A stretch of 64,000 nucleotides of DNA from Stenotrophomonas maltophilia (GCF_025642255.1 NZ_CP106759.1:2011501-2075500), one strand, 5' to 3'. Shown: positions 51,173 through 59,745, counted from the first letter of the stretch. Notes: generated by a model not told the origin, from the sequence alone. Numbers and translations: made by a program.

Positions 51173-51658
51173 ATGGACTGGAATGACTTCTTTGAGCGGA
51201 CCCGCGTGGCGGCCAAGGTCGAGAGCTATTCAAAGCTGGCGCCGCTGCTGGGGATTACGGATGGCGCAATCGGCCACTACCGCATGGGCAGGCGTGTGCC
51301 ACAGGTGTGGGTGGTGGCGGATGCGCTCCGTATCCAAGGGCATCCGGAGCCTGAAAAGCAGGCGATTGAGATCATGAAGCGTGCCGCGCTTACTTCGCCG
51401 GAGCGCACCTTCTGGAAGCGCTTAGCGGCGACCGCGATGGCCTTGTGCTTGGCTGTTGGCTTTGCCCTACCCCACAAGGCTCAGGCCGCTGCTGCGGGCT
51501 TCGATAAGGCACAAGCTGTATACATTATGCGAAATGCTATATCGGACGGTTGCGGCGTTCGTGTCCTCGGCGTGGCAATGGCTGGGCCGTATGACGACAA
51601 TGAAGTTCCCTCCTTCAAGCCAACAGACGCCCTTTTTCTGACCAACAATCGCCCCTGA
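51173..51658 (+). CDS. DUF3693-type phage regulator, C-terminus replaced by host sequence at attR
   Basis: The N-terminal ~90 residues (MDWNDFFERTRVAAKVESYS, LLGITDGAIGHYRMGRRVP, ALRIQGHPEPEKQAIEIMK) match the DUF3693 family, a small HTH-like domain in filamentous phages of Xanthomonas, Stenotrophomonas and Vibrio. A membrane segment follows (AATAMALCLAVGFALPHKA). The gene is transcribed opposite to the structural operon, as RstR-type repressors are. The att core lies at 51519-51540, so everything after YIMRNA is encoded by flanking DNA. The phage's own tail is the fragment at 42905-43057. A repressor role is inferred from position and operators. Confidence 0.65.
   Translation: MDWNDFFERTRVAAKVESYSKLAPLLGITDGAIGHYRMGRRVPQVWVVADALRIQGHPEPEKQAIEIMKRAALTSPERTFWKRLAATAMALCLAVGFALPHKAQAAAAGFDKAQAVYIMRNAISDGCGVRVLGVAMAGPYDDNEVPSFKPTDALFLTNNRP
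51519..51540. other. attR, half-dif repeat at the right prophage end
   Basis: It is identical over 22 bases to 42897-42918. It keeps the central TATACA (51519-51524) and the TTATGCGAAAT arm, but the other arm is replaced by phage sequence (51508-51518) and no longer matches dif. One good and one degenerate site is the outcome expected from XerCD-mediated phage insertion. Confidence 0.85.
51530..51641 (+). pseudogene. Remnant of another phage DUF3693-type C-terminus right of attR
   Basis: Shifted one base from the regulator frame, the sequence after attR reads CEMLYRTVAAFVSSAWQWLG. FVSSAWQWLG resembles FVGSAWQWLR in the phage's own tail at attL. The DNA also matches there (CTCGGC-TGGCAATGGCT). 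It is most easily explained as the end of an earlier, related phage inserted at the same site and since decayed. Confidence 0.45.
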
Positions 51659-51887
51659 CCCGACGGGCGACCGAAAAGATGCCCTCTGGAAGCACAAACT
51701 GACTACAAGTTGCCCGAAATGGAAGGCCGAGGTACTCGCTCGCTTTGTGGCAAACCGGAGTTCGCGTGTCTGCGCGCTGCAAACGACCAATCACCTTTGA
51801 TAGCAGCCTCTATCGATTCCGGTATGCTTGCCCTATGACCTGCCTGGCCTCGCTCGACCCTCGAATACCTGCGAGCGCAGGTGCGAG

Positions 51888-52283
51888 ATGGTGAGTTCCC
51901 GCTCCGAAAGCCTCCATCCAATCTTGGTCTCCGCTGCACAAAGGCGCGCGAGGTTGGCGGAGCATTGGCTGACGGCCGAGGAAGTATCTAGGGTCGTCGA
52001 TCCTGCCTATGAGAGCTCGCTGCCGACAGTGGCAACGAAGCTCCGCCAACAGTGGCGACTTCTCGCCGTATACATGGATCCGCCGTCATCCCACTACCGC
52101 TACCCCGCACGGCAGTTTGGGGAAGACGATCAGCCCGTCAGCCAGTTGCATGACATCCTAACGGTCATGCGTGGACTGAGGTCGTGCAGTCACCGTCCGC
52201 TGACCCGATCAAACAAAGATCTTTCCCCGACTTGCCGCTTGGTCGGACAATTGAACTGCGCCGGTAACCCAGCCGAGCAATGA
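51888..52283 (+). CDS. Truncated small protein of unknown function
   Basis: This 131-residue frame has a compact N-terminal part, LTAEEVSRVVDP then WRLLAVYMDPPSSHYRYPARQF (residues 56-77) and LHDILTVMRG. It resembles the C-terminal region of Xre/MbcA/ParS-like antitoxin relatives common in Xanthomonadaceae. After about residue 97 it loses that character (GLRSCSHRPLTRSNKDLSPT), suggesting a frameshift or a truncated gene. An ATG at 51828 is an alternative start. No partner toxin is seen. Low confidence. Confidence 0.4.
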   Translation: MVSSRSESLHPILVSAAQRRARLAEHWLTAEEVSRVVDPAYESSLPTVATKLRQQWRLLAVYMDPPSSHYRYPARQFGEDDQPVSQLHDILTVMRGLRSCSHRPLTRSNKDLSPTCRLVGQLNCAGNPAEQ

Positions 52284-52316
52284 TGTCTGCCCACGCCAAA
52301 TTATAAGGATTTACTC

Positions 52317-53417
52317 GTGCCAACTAATGCGAAAGTCCTCGAAGCGGTTGCGAAAACTGGGTTTGTTCTTGAGCACGAGGTGGTGACAGCGCTACAGAAG
52401 GCGGGCTGGAAGACTATCAATGGAAGCTATTACATTGATGACGCAAGCAATCAGGCTCGAGAGCTCGATGTTATCGCCTACAAGACAACAAAAATGGACG
52501 ATGTACACGTACTCACTTGCGCTCTGATCAGCTGCAAGAAAATCGCAAAGGATGCCGCAGCCTTTCTTTCGCGCAAGCGCCCAGCCAAGGACCCAAATGC
52601 TGACTGGGAGCCTGCGCCACAGGCCACGAGACTGCAGCCGATGAAGGCCCATCTCTCCAGCGCGAACTGGAAAGATCGCTATTTTTCATCGATGAGCCCC
52701 GCAGTTAGGGCGATGCTAGTGGCGGCTCGGGACGTTTTTGCATTTCAGATGGTGGGCAATGAGGGGCAGGCTAACAATGACAAGCCTTACTACGACTCTT
52801 TTACTAGCCTAATCAAGGCTCTCGATCACGAACTCGGAAAGCGGGCCGGGGGCGATATGGCGCGAAGGAAGAGGATCTACAGCTACTCACTGCATGCAGT
52901 CTTTGATGCTCAAATGGTGGAAGTTCAATTCAATGAAGACAGGAAGCAGGTGCGCGAGGTCGATCGCATCACTTGCTTCGTTCGATATATGGTGAGAAGG
53001 AAAGACACGGCTGCGTCCGTGCATTTCGTGCAATCTTCCGCACTGAAGCAATGGATTGGCGATATCGACTTGCTTCATTCGCATAATGTTAAGTTCTTCT
53101 CAGATGAGGTCGGCAAGAGCTTTGCGGCCATTGCGACTTCATCTGAAGTGCGCAGTTACTTCAAAGAAGAAATTGGCTATATGCTCAGGCACTATCTGAG
53201 CAAGGCGGCTTCGAGGCTGAGAATTCCCATGCCAAGTGGGGAAGTCATCCTTAGCACTAACAAGCGGGGAATCGAGGTGTCGATGGATTTTTCTGAGAGT
53301 GATGCGGATAAGCTGAACAGTGACGCCGAGCTTCGAAGGGAGTTTGCAAGCATCTTTGAAAAAAGAGCTCGGTACAAGGGTGGGATAGAGGTCGGAACGT
53401 TCGACATACCATTCTAG
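52317..53417 (+). CDS. Probable PD-(D/E)XK-fold nuclease-like protein, unusual active site
   Basis: This 366-residue protein is encoded in low-GC accessory DNA. Its first 80 residues follow the restriction-endonuclease-like pattern: GFVLEHEVVTALQKAGW (Glu19), SYYIDDASNQARELDVIAY (Asp51), then ALISCKKIAK (Lys74). In most relatives the last motif is ECK; here Ser72 stands where the Glu should be. The rest is not recognised. It starts at GTG 52317 with AAGGA seven bases upstream. It converges with the unknown gene ending at 53473. Candidate defence or mobile-element protein. Confidence 0.5.
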   Translation: MPTNAKVLEAVAKTGFVLEHEVVTALQKAGWKTINGSYYIDDASNQARELDVIAYKTTKMDDVHVLTCALISCKKIAKDAAAFLSRKRPAKDPNADWEPAPQATRLQPMKAHLSSANWKDRYFSSMSPAVRAMLVAARDVFAFQMVGNEGQANNDKPYYDSFTSLIKALDHELGKRAGGDMARRKRIYSYSLHAVFDAQMVEVQFNEDRKQVREVDRITCFVRYMVRRKDTAASVHFVQSSALKQWIGDIDLLHSHNVKFFSDEVGKSFAAIATSSEVRSYFKEEIGYMLRHYLSKAASRLRIPMPSGEVILSTNKRGIEVSMDFSESDADKLNSDAELRREFASIFEKRARYKGGIEVGTFDIPF

Positions 53418-53472
53418 GAGCTTGTCGCTTGCGATCGTTTCGCTTCAGCCGAGGGTCATTAGGCAGGCGCCT

Positions 53473-54675
53473 TTACCGAACTAGTCCGGGCGCAGGCAAT
53501 GAATGCAAGAACCCATCGAAGAGCCTCCTATCAGTCGGTGAGTCTAAGATCGTTGCAAGTTGGCCAATGTTGTCCTGGGTGGCAAATGCACGCAGCGACG
53601 TAATCGTGCGGCCGATTTGATCAAGCCTAGAGTCGATGCCGCTGGTCGCTTTATCAAGATGGCGAGCTTCTTTGTCTGAAATTGTGCTTAGATCGCACTC
53701 TGCCAGTCTGTTGAGCGTCGGGTCGAGCTCGTTGAGCAGTCCCCTAAGCGCCTCCGCCTCGTTTAGTGCACTCACGCTACTGATGCGTCCAACAATCTCA
53801 CTGACATAGTACGGCATGTCCCGCCTAGCCAGCCCCGACTCAATGGCAAATTCTCGCTCTTGAGGGGTCGCCTTTCTATTCTTGGTTATCGCACCGTCTC
53901 CGACACGCATCATATTCCGTACCGCGTCGGCTATCTGCCGCGGAACACCTGACCCCCTCAGACCCATAGTAGCTCTGTAAAGTGGTTTCGCGTGGTCCCG
54001 CATAGAGCGAAACTGCTCCAGGACCGCCGGCAGCCTACTTTGAAGTGCCTCCAGCCTTTCCCTTCTCTCCTTGGCCTTGAGGTCTCTGTCGAACGCTCTT
54101 CGCAAGTTTGTAAACGTAATTGAGAACGCCCGCTTACCGCAAATGCTTCCAATGTTTGTGACGATTCCACTAGTAGTAGTTACTACGTATCCATTGCCGT
54201 GGGGCTGTTTGCAGCTCTTGAGACCACACGCTTCTCTCGTTTGAAATGAGTAGACGCCAATGATCTCGCTAAGCTGGACTGACTTAGCGTCAAGCACTTT
54301 GACATAGCCAGGTGTCTCATAGAGCTCATCCCAAGAACTAAGGCGAATTAGACCTCTATCGAAACTTAGAGTGATCATTCGGCTTGAGCCTAGGTTAAGT
54401 TGAGTCGTAGGCGCTCTGGCAAGAGCGGCAGCATGCATTGACTGAACAATCAGTGTGTCTGCTGCAGTTGCAGATTCTATTCTAGAAAAGCGGTTCCCAT
54501 CCACCAAGCTGTCCGTCGTTAGAGCCAACGCCCAGAAAGGTTGTCGCATGAGCTCTTGGTAGTGCGCGTATTTTCGTTTAGTTGGACAGACGGGGGCCGC
54601 CGCGGATAGAAGTAGCATCGCTTCGTCTATCCTCGATAAATCTTCCTTGTCGCGATTGCATCGGCTACACCCCAC
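53473..54675 (-). CDS. Unknown 400-residue protein with Cys/His cluster
   Basis: The middle of this protein has EAC-GLKSCKQPHGNGYVV and TNIGSICGKRAF (Cys150, Cys155, His159, Cys179), a likely zinc-binding knuckle. A charged helical region follows (about 193-225, RAFDRDLKAKERRERLEALQ) and then a helical C-terminus. The start is GTG at 54675. It is low-GC DNA relative to the pao operon next door, so probably acquired. A small overlapping frame precedes it. No function is recognised; the arrangement with the nuclease-like gene suggests a mobile or defence patch. Confidence 0.6.
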   Translation of the reverse strand: MGCSRCNRDKEDLSRIDEAMLLLSAAAPVCPTKRKYAHYQELMRQPFWALALTTDSLVDGNRFSRIESATAADTLIVQSMHAAALARAPTTQLNLGSSRMITLSFDRGLIRLSSWDELYETPGYVKVLDAKSVQLSEIIGVYSFQTREACGLKSCKQPHGNGYVVTTTSGIVTNIGSICGKRAFSITFTNLRRAFDRDLKAKERRERLEALQSRLPAVLEQFRSMRDHAKPLYRATMGLRGSGVPRQIADAVRNMMRVGDGAITKNRKATPQEREFAIESGLARRDMPYYVSEIVGRISSVSALNEAEALRGLLNELDPTLNRLAECDLSTISDKEARHLDKATSGIDSRLDQIGRTITSLRAFATQDNIGQLATILDSPTDRRLFDGFLHSLPAPGLVR

Positions 54676-54785
54676 GCGTCCTCCTCCATCGATGCAAACC
54701 TGTCATATAGCAACATGCGACGCATCGCCCCAAAGGCTTTAATTCGATTAACGTGACGGATCACGGCCGTTTGGTGCCGCCTCAT
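54627..54785 (-). CDS. Possible 52-residue protein overlapping the unknown gene
   Basis: The frame MRRHQTAVIRHVNRIKAFGA ... TRKIYRG overlaps the next gene's start by 49 bases in another frame. It is basic and helical-looking. No good ribosome-binding site is seen. It could be an upstream coupled gene or chance. Confidence 0.25.
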   Translation of the reverse strand: MRRHQTAVIRHVNRIKAFGAMRRMLLYDRFASMEEDAWGVADAIATRKIYRG

Positions 54786-54920
54786 TAGCGCCCCGCCCCT
54801 CACCCACTCACAAGGATGAGGCGGCACGCACGACCTATATCGGAATCGGGCCCACGTACTGGCGGCCATTTGTTTCGCGGTGCACGCCATTCACTGGCGC
54901 CCGGCGGGTGAGCGCGCGAC

Positions 54921-55544
54921 TCACTCAGTATCGATCCAGCCCGCATCGCGCGCACGCGCAAGATCTTCTGGCGTGTCGACATCCAGGCCCAGTTCCGGTG
55001 CCTGTAGGACATGCACCATATCGGCAGGAAGTTGCCGCAGGCGCGCTCCGAAGCCGCGGTCACCGGCTGCACCCACAGGGGTGAACCAGGCGCGCGGTAC
55101 TACCGCGGGAACGCCAAGCGCACTTCCGTGACGGGTGCCCGCGCACGCTGACGCCGCGGTGCGGGCACCCGAAAGCAGCGCCCGCAGATGGGCGTGCTCG
55201 ATTGCGGGCTGGTCGCATGCCACGACCATCACCGCGCTCACCGTCGGCAGCAGGTGTGCGCCGGCAACCTGCAGACTGCTCGCCAGGCCGCGTTCCCAGT
55301 GGTGGTTGGTTACCGGGGTGGCATCCAGCCCGGCAATGCTGGATGTCACTGCCTGTGCGTTCGCGCCTACTACGACCAGCACCTGCGCTGGCGCGAGCTC
55401 CAGCGCCAATCGGACCACGCGATGTACCAGGGTCTCGCCCTGCCGGGTTAGAAGCTGCTTGGGCTGGCCAAGTCGGGTGCTCCCGCCGGCAGCAAGCACG
55501 ACGACCGCATGCGGGTCAGTCACCTGCCGTGCGCGCTTCGCCAT
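54921..55544 (-). CDS. mocA: MocA-type molybdenum cofactor cytidylyltransferase
   Basis: This 207-residue nucleotidyltransferase attaches CMP to molybdopterin to give the MCD cofactor used by xanthine-oxidase-family enzymes. The signature AAGGSTRLGQPKQLL (residues 18-32) is the MobA/MocA NTP-binding loop; VMVVACDQPAI carries the metal-binding Asp. It overlaps the end of the xdhC gene by 25 bases, and its placement after paoABC and paoD fits maturation of that enzyme. Confidence 0.88.
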   Translation of the reverse strand: MAKRARQVTDPHAVVVLAAGGSTRLGQPKQLLTRQGETLVHRVVRLALELAPAQVLVVVGANAQAVTSSIAGLDATPVTNHHWERGLASSLQVAGAHLLPTVSAVMVVACDQPAIEHAHLRALLSGARTAASACAGTRHGSALGVPAVVPRAWFTPVGAAGDRGFGARLRQLPADMVHVLQAPELGLDVDTPEDLARARDAGWIDTE

Positions 55545-56581
55545 TGCTGCAGCTGCGCGGCGATGCTGAGCGAAATCGCCTCTGGCCCTCGGCCGCCGAT
55601 TTTCAGGCCAACCGGTGATCGAAGTCTCGGGGACAGGCGGTGGCGCTGATCCGGAGTCAGCAGTTTGAATAAGTCCTCGCGCCTTCGCTGCGGACCCAGC
55701 AGTCCAATGAACGCGACTTTGGTATCCGCCAGGGCCACCAGCGCCTCCCGGTCAAGTTCGAAATCGTGATGCATCACCAGTACCGCGTCGCACGGGTCGC
55801 CATGGAAGGCCTCGGCCGGGCTGGTCTGCAACTGTGCATCCGCGCCCTGCCCCGCTGAGGCCCAGCGCGCTCGCCGTTCGGCCACGCTGATCCGCCACCC
55901 CAGGCCACGCAGCAACGGAACCAGGAAGGGCGTTTCAGGACCGCCCCCCAGGATCAGGGCCCGCGGAAGCCGGGGCAGCGTCAAACACCACGCCCCCTCA
56001 CCAAAGGGCTGCATACCGTCCATCGGATGCAGCTGCCACGTCCGCTCGCGATGGCCCGCGCGGAAAACAATCTGCCCCGATGCGCGAAGCTCGCGCTGTA
56101 GTGGCACACCCTCGCGCAGCCATGCCTCGATGACAACGTCGATGCCGGCCATGGCACGTAATGGCAGGAGCGCAATCCGCAGCCGACCGCGGCACCCAAG
56201 CGCGGACCCACTCAGCAGGTCCTCGTCACTGCGCGTGTCGATCTCGATCCAATCGACCTGCCCTGCCACGCTTACCTGCTCTGCACGTCGCGCGAGCTCG
56301 GGCTCCAGGCATCCGCCGCTCAGCCAGCCGACCTGGCTGCCGTTGCAGAACAGCACCATGTCGCCGGCACCGGCGTAGGTGGAGCCATCGGTTTCCAGCA
56401 CCAGCGCGAGCACGGCGTGCTGCCCCGCGCGCACGCGCGTCAAGGCCGTCTCGAGCACGCTCCGCGGGCTTCCTTCGGTGAGGAAGCCCGGCGCTGCCAA
56501 CAGTTGCCCGGCAGCATCCCTGGGCCCTCCTCCACCCATCGCGGAGGCCTCCAGAGTGGCTGAAGCTGCGGGTTGGTCCAT
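55520..56581 (-). CDS. paoD: XdhC/PaoD-type molybdenum cofactor insertion chaperone
   Basis: This 353-residue protein binds mature molybdenum cofactor and delivers it to the large subunit encoded just upstream. The N-terminal XdhC/CoxI domain shows AVLALVLETDGSTYAGAGDM and GWLSGGCLEPELARRAE. The C-terminal Rossmann-like half has RALILGGGPETPFLVPLL and KVAFIGLLGPQRRREDLF. ATG 56581 is preferred; TTG at 56587 is in frame. It starts 9 bases after paoC. Confidence 0.88.
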   Translation of the reverse strand: MDQPAASATLEASAMGGGGPRDAAGQLLAAPGFLTEGSPRSVLETALTRVRAGQHAVLALVLETDGSTYAGAGDMVLFCNGSQVGWLSGGCLEPELARRAEQVSVAGQVDWIEIDTRSDEDLLSGSALGCRGRLRIALLPLRAMAGIDVVIEAWLREGVPLQRELRASGQIVFRAGHRERTWQLHPMDGMQPFGEGAWCLTLPRLPRALILGGGPETPFLVPLLRGLGWRISVAERRARWASAGQGADAQLQTSPAEAFHGDPCDAVLVMHHDFELDREALVALADTKVAFIGLLGPQRRREDLFKLLTPDQRHRLSPRLRSPVGLKIGGRGPEAISLSIAAQLQQWRSAHGR

Positions 56582-56590
56582 GCGCAAGGG

Positions 56591-58795
56591 TCAGCCCACG
56601 TCGGGCAAGCCGGGCAACAGCTTGTCCAGGGTGATGGGATAGTTGCGTACGCGCACCCCGGTTGCGTTGTAGACCGCATTGGCGATCGCAGCGCCGACCC
56701 CACAGATGCCCAGTTCACCCACGCCCTTGGCCTTCATCGGCGAGATCACCGGGTCCAGCGTATCGAGGAAGACCACTTCCTGGTACGGAATATCGGCGTG
56801 CACGGGAACCTCGTAGCCGGCCAGGTCGTGGTTGATGAACAAGCCAAGCCGCTTGTCGACCACCAGTTCCTCCATGAGGGTCGCCCCCGCGCCCATCACC
56901 ATCCCGCCGATGACCTGGCTGCGCGCGGACAGCGGATTGAGGATCCGGCCGCCATCGCATACGGCAAGCATGCGGCGAATGCGCGTCTCTCCAGTGTAGG
57001 CATGCACGGCGACCTCGCAGAAATGCCCTGCGTAGGTGCCGACGTCGTAGCCTTGTTTGAAGTCGCCGAAGGCAATGCCGTCCTCCGCCGACAGTGTCCC
57101 CGCCTCCGCCAGCTTGATGGTCCGCCCACCCGCCTGGATGCGGCCATTGGCGAAGTTTGCGGTGTCGCCGTCGAAGCCCAGTTTCTCGCCCACCTTGCGG
57201 CGCAGGCTGACGCACGCCGCGTACACGCCTGCGGTGGAGCTTGCCGCGCCCCACTGGCCGCCGGAACCGGCGGAGGCGGGATGACGAGAGTCGCCGAGGG
57301 TCACCTGGACCCGGTCCAGCGGCACGCCCATGGTCTCGGCTGCCGTCTGCGCGATGATCGTGTAGGAGCCCGTGCCGATGTCGGTCATGTCGGTTTCCAC
57401 GATCACGCCGCCTTGGCCGTCGAGCCGCACCCGCGCCGCCGACTTCATCGTCGGTGCGCCGCGATACCCCGCGGACACGCCCATGCCGACCAGCCAGTGC
57501 CCTTCCCTTACCTGCGCCGGCCTGGCATTGCGCTTGTTCCAGTTGAAGCGCTTGGCGCCTTCGCGCAGGCAGCGCACCAGGTTGCGGTCGGAGAACTTCT
57601 TGGACGGGTCGCCGGGTACGACCTCCGGCTCGTTGAGGATGCGGAACGCGATCGGGTCGAGGCCCAGCTTCTCGGCCATCTCGTCCATCGCCACTTCCAG
57701 CGCCATGTGGCCTGGCGCTTCGCCCGGCGCGCGCATTGCATTGCCTTCGGGCATATCGAGCGTGGCGATGTAGTTGGCCACCAGGCGGTTGGCGCCCGCA
57801 TAGAGCTTGGGCGTCTGCAGGGTGCCGTTCTCGCCGTCCTCGCCGTTGATGTTGCCCGACCAGTTCTCATGGGCGATGGCGGAGATCCTGCCGTCTTTCG
57901 CGCAACCGATCCGGACGCGTTGAATGGTTGCGTGCCGGTGGGTGGTGTTGTTGGCCATCAAAGGCCGTTGCAGCGCGATCTTCACCGGTCGCCCGACCTG
58001 CTTGGCCGCCAACGCGGCCAGCACCGCGTCGGCACGGATGAACAGCTTGCCGCCGAAGCCGCCGCCGATATAGGGCGAGTCCACGCGCACCTTGGCAGGA
58101 TCGATGCCGAGGATCGCCGCCATGCCCTGCCTGGCCCAGTCGATCATCTGGTTCGCCGTCCACAGCGTGAGCGTGTCGCCCTCCCAGGCGGCGATGGTGG
58201 CGTGCGGCTCCATCATCGAATGACTTTCGTCGGAGGTGTGGTAGGTCTCGTCGAGTTTGACCGCGGCGCTCGCGTAGGCGGTGTCGAAATCGCCCAGCGC
58301 CTGCCGGTCGGGCTTGCCATCGCGCCCCTTTGCCAGCGGCGCGGACGGCGCCAGTGCGGGAAAATCGAAGCGGCCCTTGCCGCGCTCATAGCGGGTGCGG
58401 ATCAATGCCGCGGCGGCGCGGGCCTGCTCGAAGGTCTCTGCCACCACGCAGGCGATGGCCTGGTGATAGTGGGCAACTTCGGGGCCGCCGAACAGCGGTG
58501 CATTGTTCCAGTTCGATTTGCCGACCGGCTTGGTCTCCGGTGCGGTGATGACCGCCAGCACGCCCGGGGCGGCGCGTGCGCGGGAGGCATCCATCGAAAT
58601 GATGCGCCCCTTGCCGATGCCCGCGCCGACGATATAGCCGTAGGCCTGGTTCGGTGCCACGTCATGGCGCTCATACGCATAGGGGGCGGTGCCGGTGGTC
58701 TTGCGTGGGCCGTCGATGCGCGTCGTCGACTTGCCGACGACCTTCGCTTTGTCGAACAGGTTGTCACCGGCGGGGGCGTTGAATTCAAGGGGCAT
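56591..58795 (-). CDS. paoC: Aldehyde oxidoreductase molybdenum-binding subunit (PaoC-like)
   Basis: This 734-residue large subunit of the xanthine oxidase family is predicted to oxidise aromatic and aliphatic aldehydes in the periplasm as part of PaoABC. Landmarks are IGGGFGGKLFIRAD (cofactor loop), EAPGHMALEVAMDEMAEKLG, GSGGQWGAASSTAG and the catalytic Glu in KAKGVGELGICGVG near the C-terminus. There is no signal peptide; export would be by hitch-hiking with Tat-dependent PaoA. Its ATG overlaps the paoB stop (TGATG). Confidence 0.9.
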   Translation of the reverse strand: MPLEFNAPAGDNLFDKAKVVGKSTTRIDGPRKTTGTAPYAYERHDVAPNQAYGYIVGAGIGKGRIISMDASRARAAPGVLAVITAPETKPVGKSNWNNAPLFGGPEVAHYHQAIACVVAETFEQARAAAALIRTRYERGKGRFDFPALAPSAPLAKGRDGKPDRQALGDFDTAYASAAVKLDETYHTSDESHSMMEPHATIAAWEGDTLTLWTANQMIDWARQGMAAILGIDPAKVRVDSPYIGGGFGGKLFIRADAVLAALAAKQVGRPVKIALQRPLMANNTTHRHATIQRVRIGCAKDGRISAIAHENWSGNINGEDGENGTLQTPKLYAGANRLVANYIATLDMPEGNAMRAPGEAPGHMALEVAMDEMAEKLGLDPIAFRILNEPEVVPGDPSKKFSDRNLVRCLREGAKRFNWNKRNARPAQVREGHWLVGMGVSAGYRGAPTMKSAARVRLDGQGGVIVETDMTDIGTGSYTIIAQTAAETMGVPLDRVQVTLGDSRHPASAGSGGQWGAASSTAGVYAACVSLRRKVGEKLGFDGDTANFANGRIQAGGRTIKLAEAGTLSAEDGIAFGDFKQGYDVGTYAGHFCEVAVHAYTGETRIRRMLAVCDGGRILNPLSARSQVIGGMVMGAGATLMEELVVDKRLGLFINHDLAGYEVPVHADIPYQEVVFLDTLDPVISPMKAKGVGELGICGVGAAIANAVYNATGVRVRNYPITLDKLLPGLPDVG

Positions 58796-59745
58796 CAGTG
58801 CTCTCCTTCCACCAGCACGGCTGCGAGGGTGCGCTCGGCGAGAGCGATCTTGAACGCGTTCTCCCGCGTCGGACGGGCGCCGGCGAACACCTGCCGGGCC
58901 GCGGCCTTTACGCCGTCGCGCAGCAGGGGTTCGGCTGCCTCTATGCGCCACGGCTTCGGCGCAACTCCACCGAAGGCGAACCGCGCCGAGCCGTCTTGCT
59001 GCACGACCGCGGCGACCGACACCAGTGCGAACGCATAGGACGCGCGGTCACGTACCTTGTGGTAAACGTGCCGACCGCCCAAAGGTTCCGGCAGCGTGAC
59101 GTGGGTGATCAGCTCACCGCGCTGCAGCACGTTGTCCTGCTGCGGCCTGTCGCCGGGGGAACGATGGAAATCGGTGATCGGGATGCTGCGCGTACTACCG
59201 TCACCCCTGACGGTCTGGATCGAGGCGTCCAGCACCCGCAGGGCCACCGCCATGTCGCCCGGATAGGTCGCGATGCAGCTGTCCGAGGTGCCGATCACGC
59301 CCATCTGCCGGGAGAATCCTTCGAGCGCGCCGCAGCCTGATCCGGGCAGGCGCTTGTTGCAGGGAAGATGGGGGTCGTAGAAGTACGGGCAGCGCGTGCG
59401 CTGCAGCAGATTTCCGCCGGTGGTGGCTTTGTTGCGCAGCTGCCCGGAGGCGCCTGCCACGATCGCGCGGGTCAGCACCGCGTAGTCGCGGCGCACGCGT
59501 TCATGCGAGGCCAGTGCGGTATTGGTGACCAGCGTGCCGATGCGCAGGCCGCCCTCGTCGGTGGGTTCGATCCTGTCCAGGCCGATGTCCTGCACGTCGA
59601 CCAGGTGCGTTGGCGTCTCGACCTCCAGCTTCATCAGGTCGAGCAGGTTGGTCCCTCCGGCCAGGAACTTCGCACCCTCGGTACCGGCCACGGCTTTGGC
59701 GGCCTCGGCCGGGGACTTCGCGCGTTCGTAACTGAAGGCCCTCAT
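58795..59745 (-). CDS. paoB: Aldehyde oxidoreductase FAD-binding subunit (PaoB-like)
   Basis: This 316-residue subunit carries [23 protein letters not shown] near the start and [21 protein letters not shown] in the middle. A Cys cluster, [21 protein letters not shown], is the extra 4Fe-4S site known in E. coli PaoB and absent from ordinary xanthine dehydrogenases. That supports PaoABC identity. The start at 59745 overlaps the paoA stop (ATGA); the upstream open frame is not used. Confidence 0.9.
   Translation of the reverse strand: MRAFSYERAKSPAEAAKAVAGTEGAKFLAGGTNLLDLMKLEVETPTHLVDVQDIGLDRIEPTDEGGLRIGTLVTNTALASHERVRRDYAVLTRAIVAGASGQLRNKATTGGNLLQRTRCPYFYDPHLPCNKRLPGSGCGALEGFSRQMGVIGTSDSCIATYPGDMAVALRVLDASIQTVRGDGSTRSIPITDFHRSPGDRPQQDNVLQRGELITHVTLPEPLGGRHVYHKVRDRASYAFALVSVAAVVQQDGSARFAFGGVAPKPWRIEAAEPLLRDGVKAAARQVFAGARPTRENAFKIALAERTLAAVLVEGEH

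Larger units (their letters stand above)
42897..51540. mobile_element. Integrated filamentous (inovirus-type) prophage, about 8.6 kb
   Basis: The element is bounded by a 22-bp direct repeat (42897-42918 and 51519-51540) containing the dif core and one recombinase arm. Inside are the expected inovirus modules on the minus strand: Rep, a putative ssDNA-binding protein, small coat proteins, a pIII-like adsorption protein with Gly-rich linker, pVI (DUF2523) and Zot/pI. No integrase, recombinase or pIV secretin gene is present, which agrees with Xanthomonas phages that use host XerCD and, by inference, a host secretin. Plus-strand genes supply regulation and cargo. The insertion splits the DUF3693 regulator gene at the att core. 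Confidence 0.88.
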
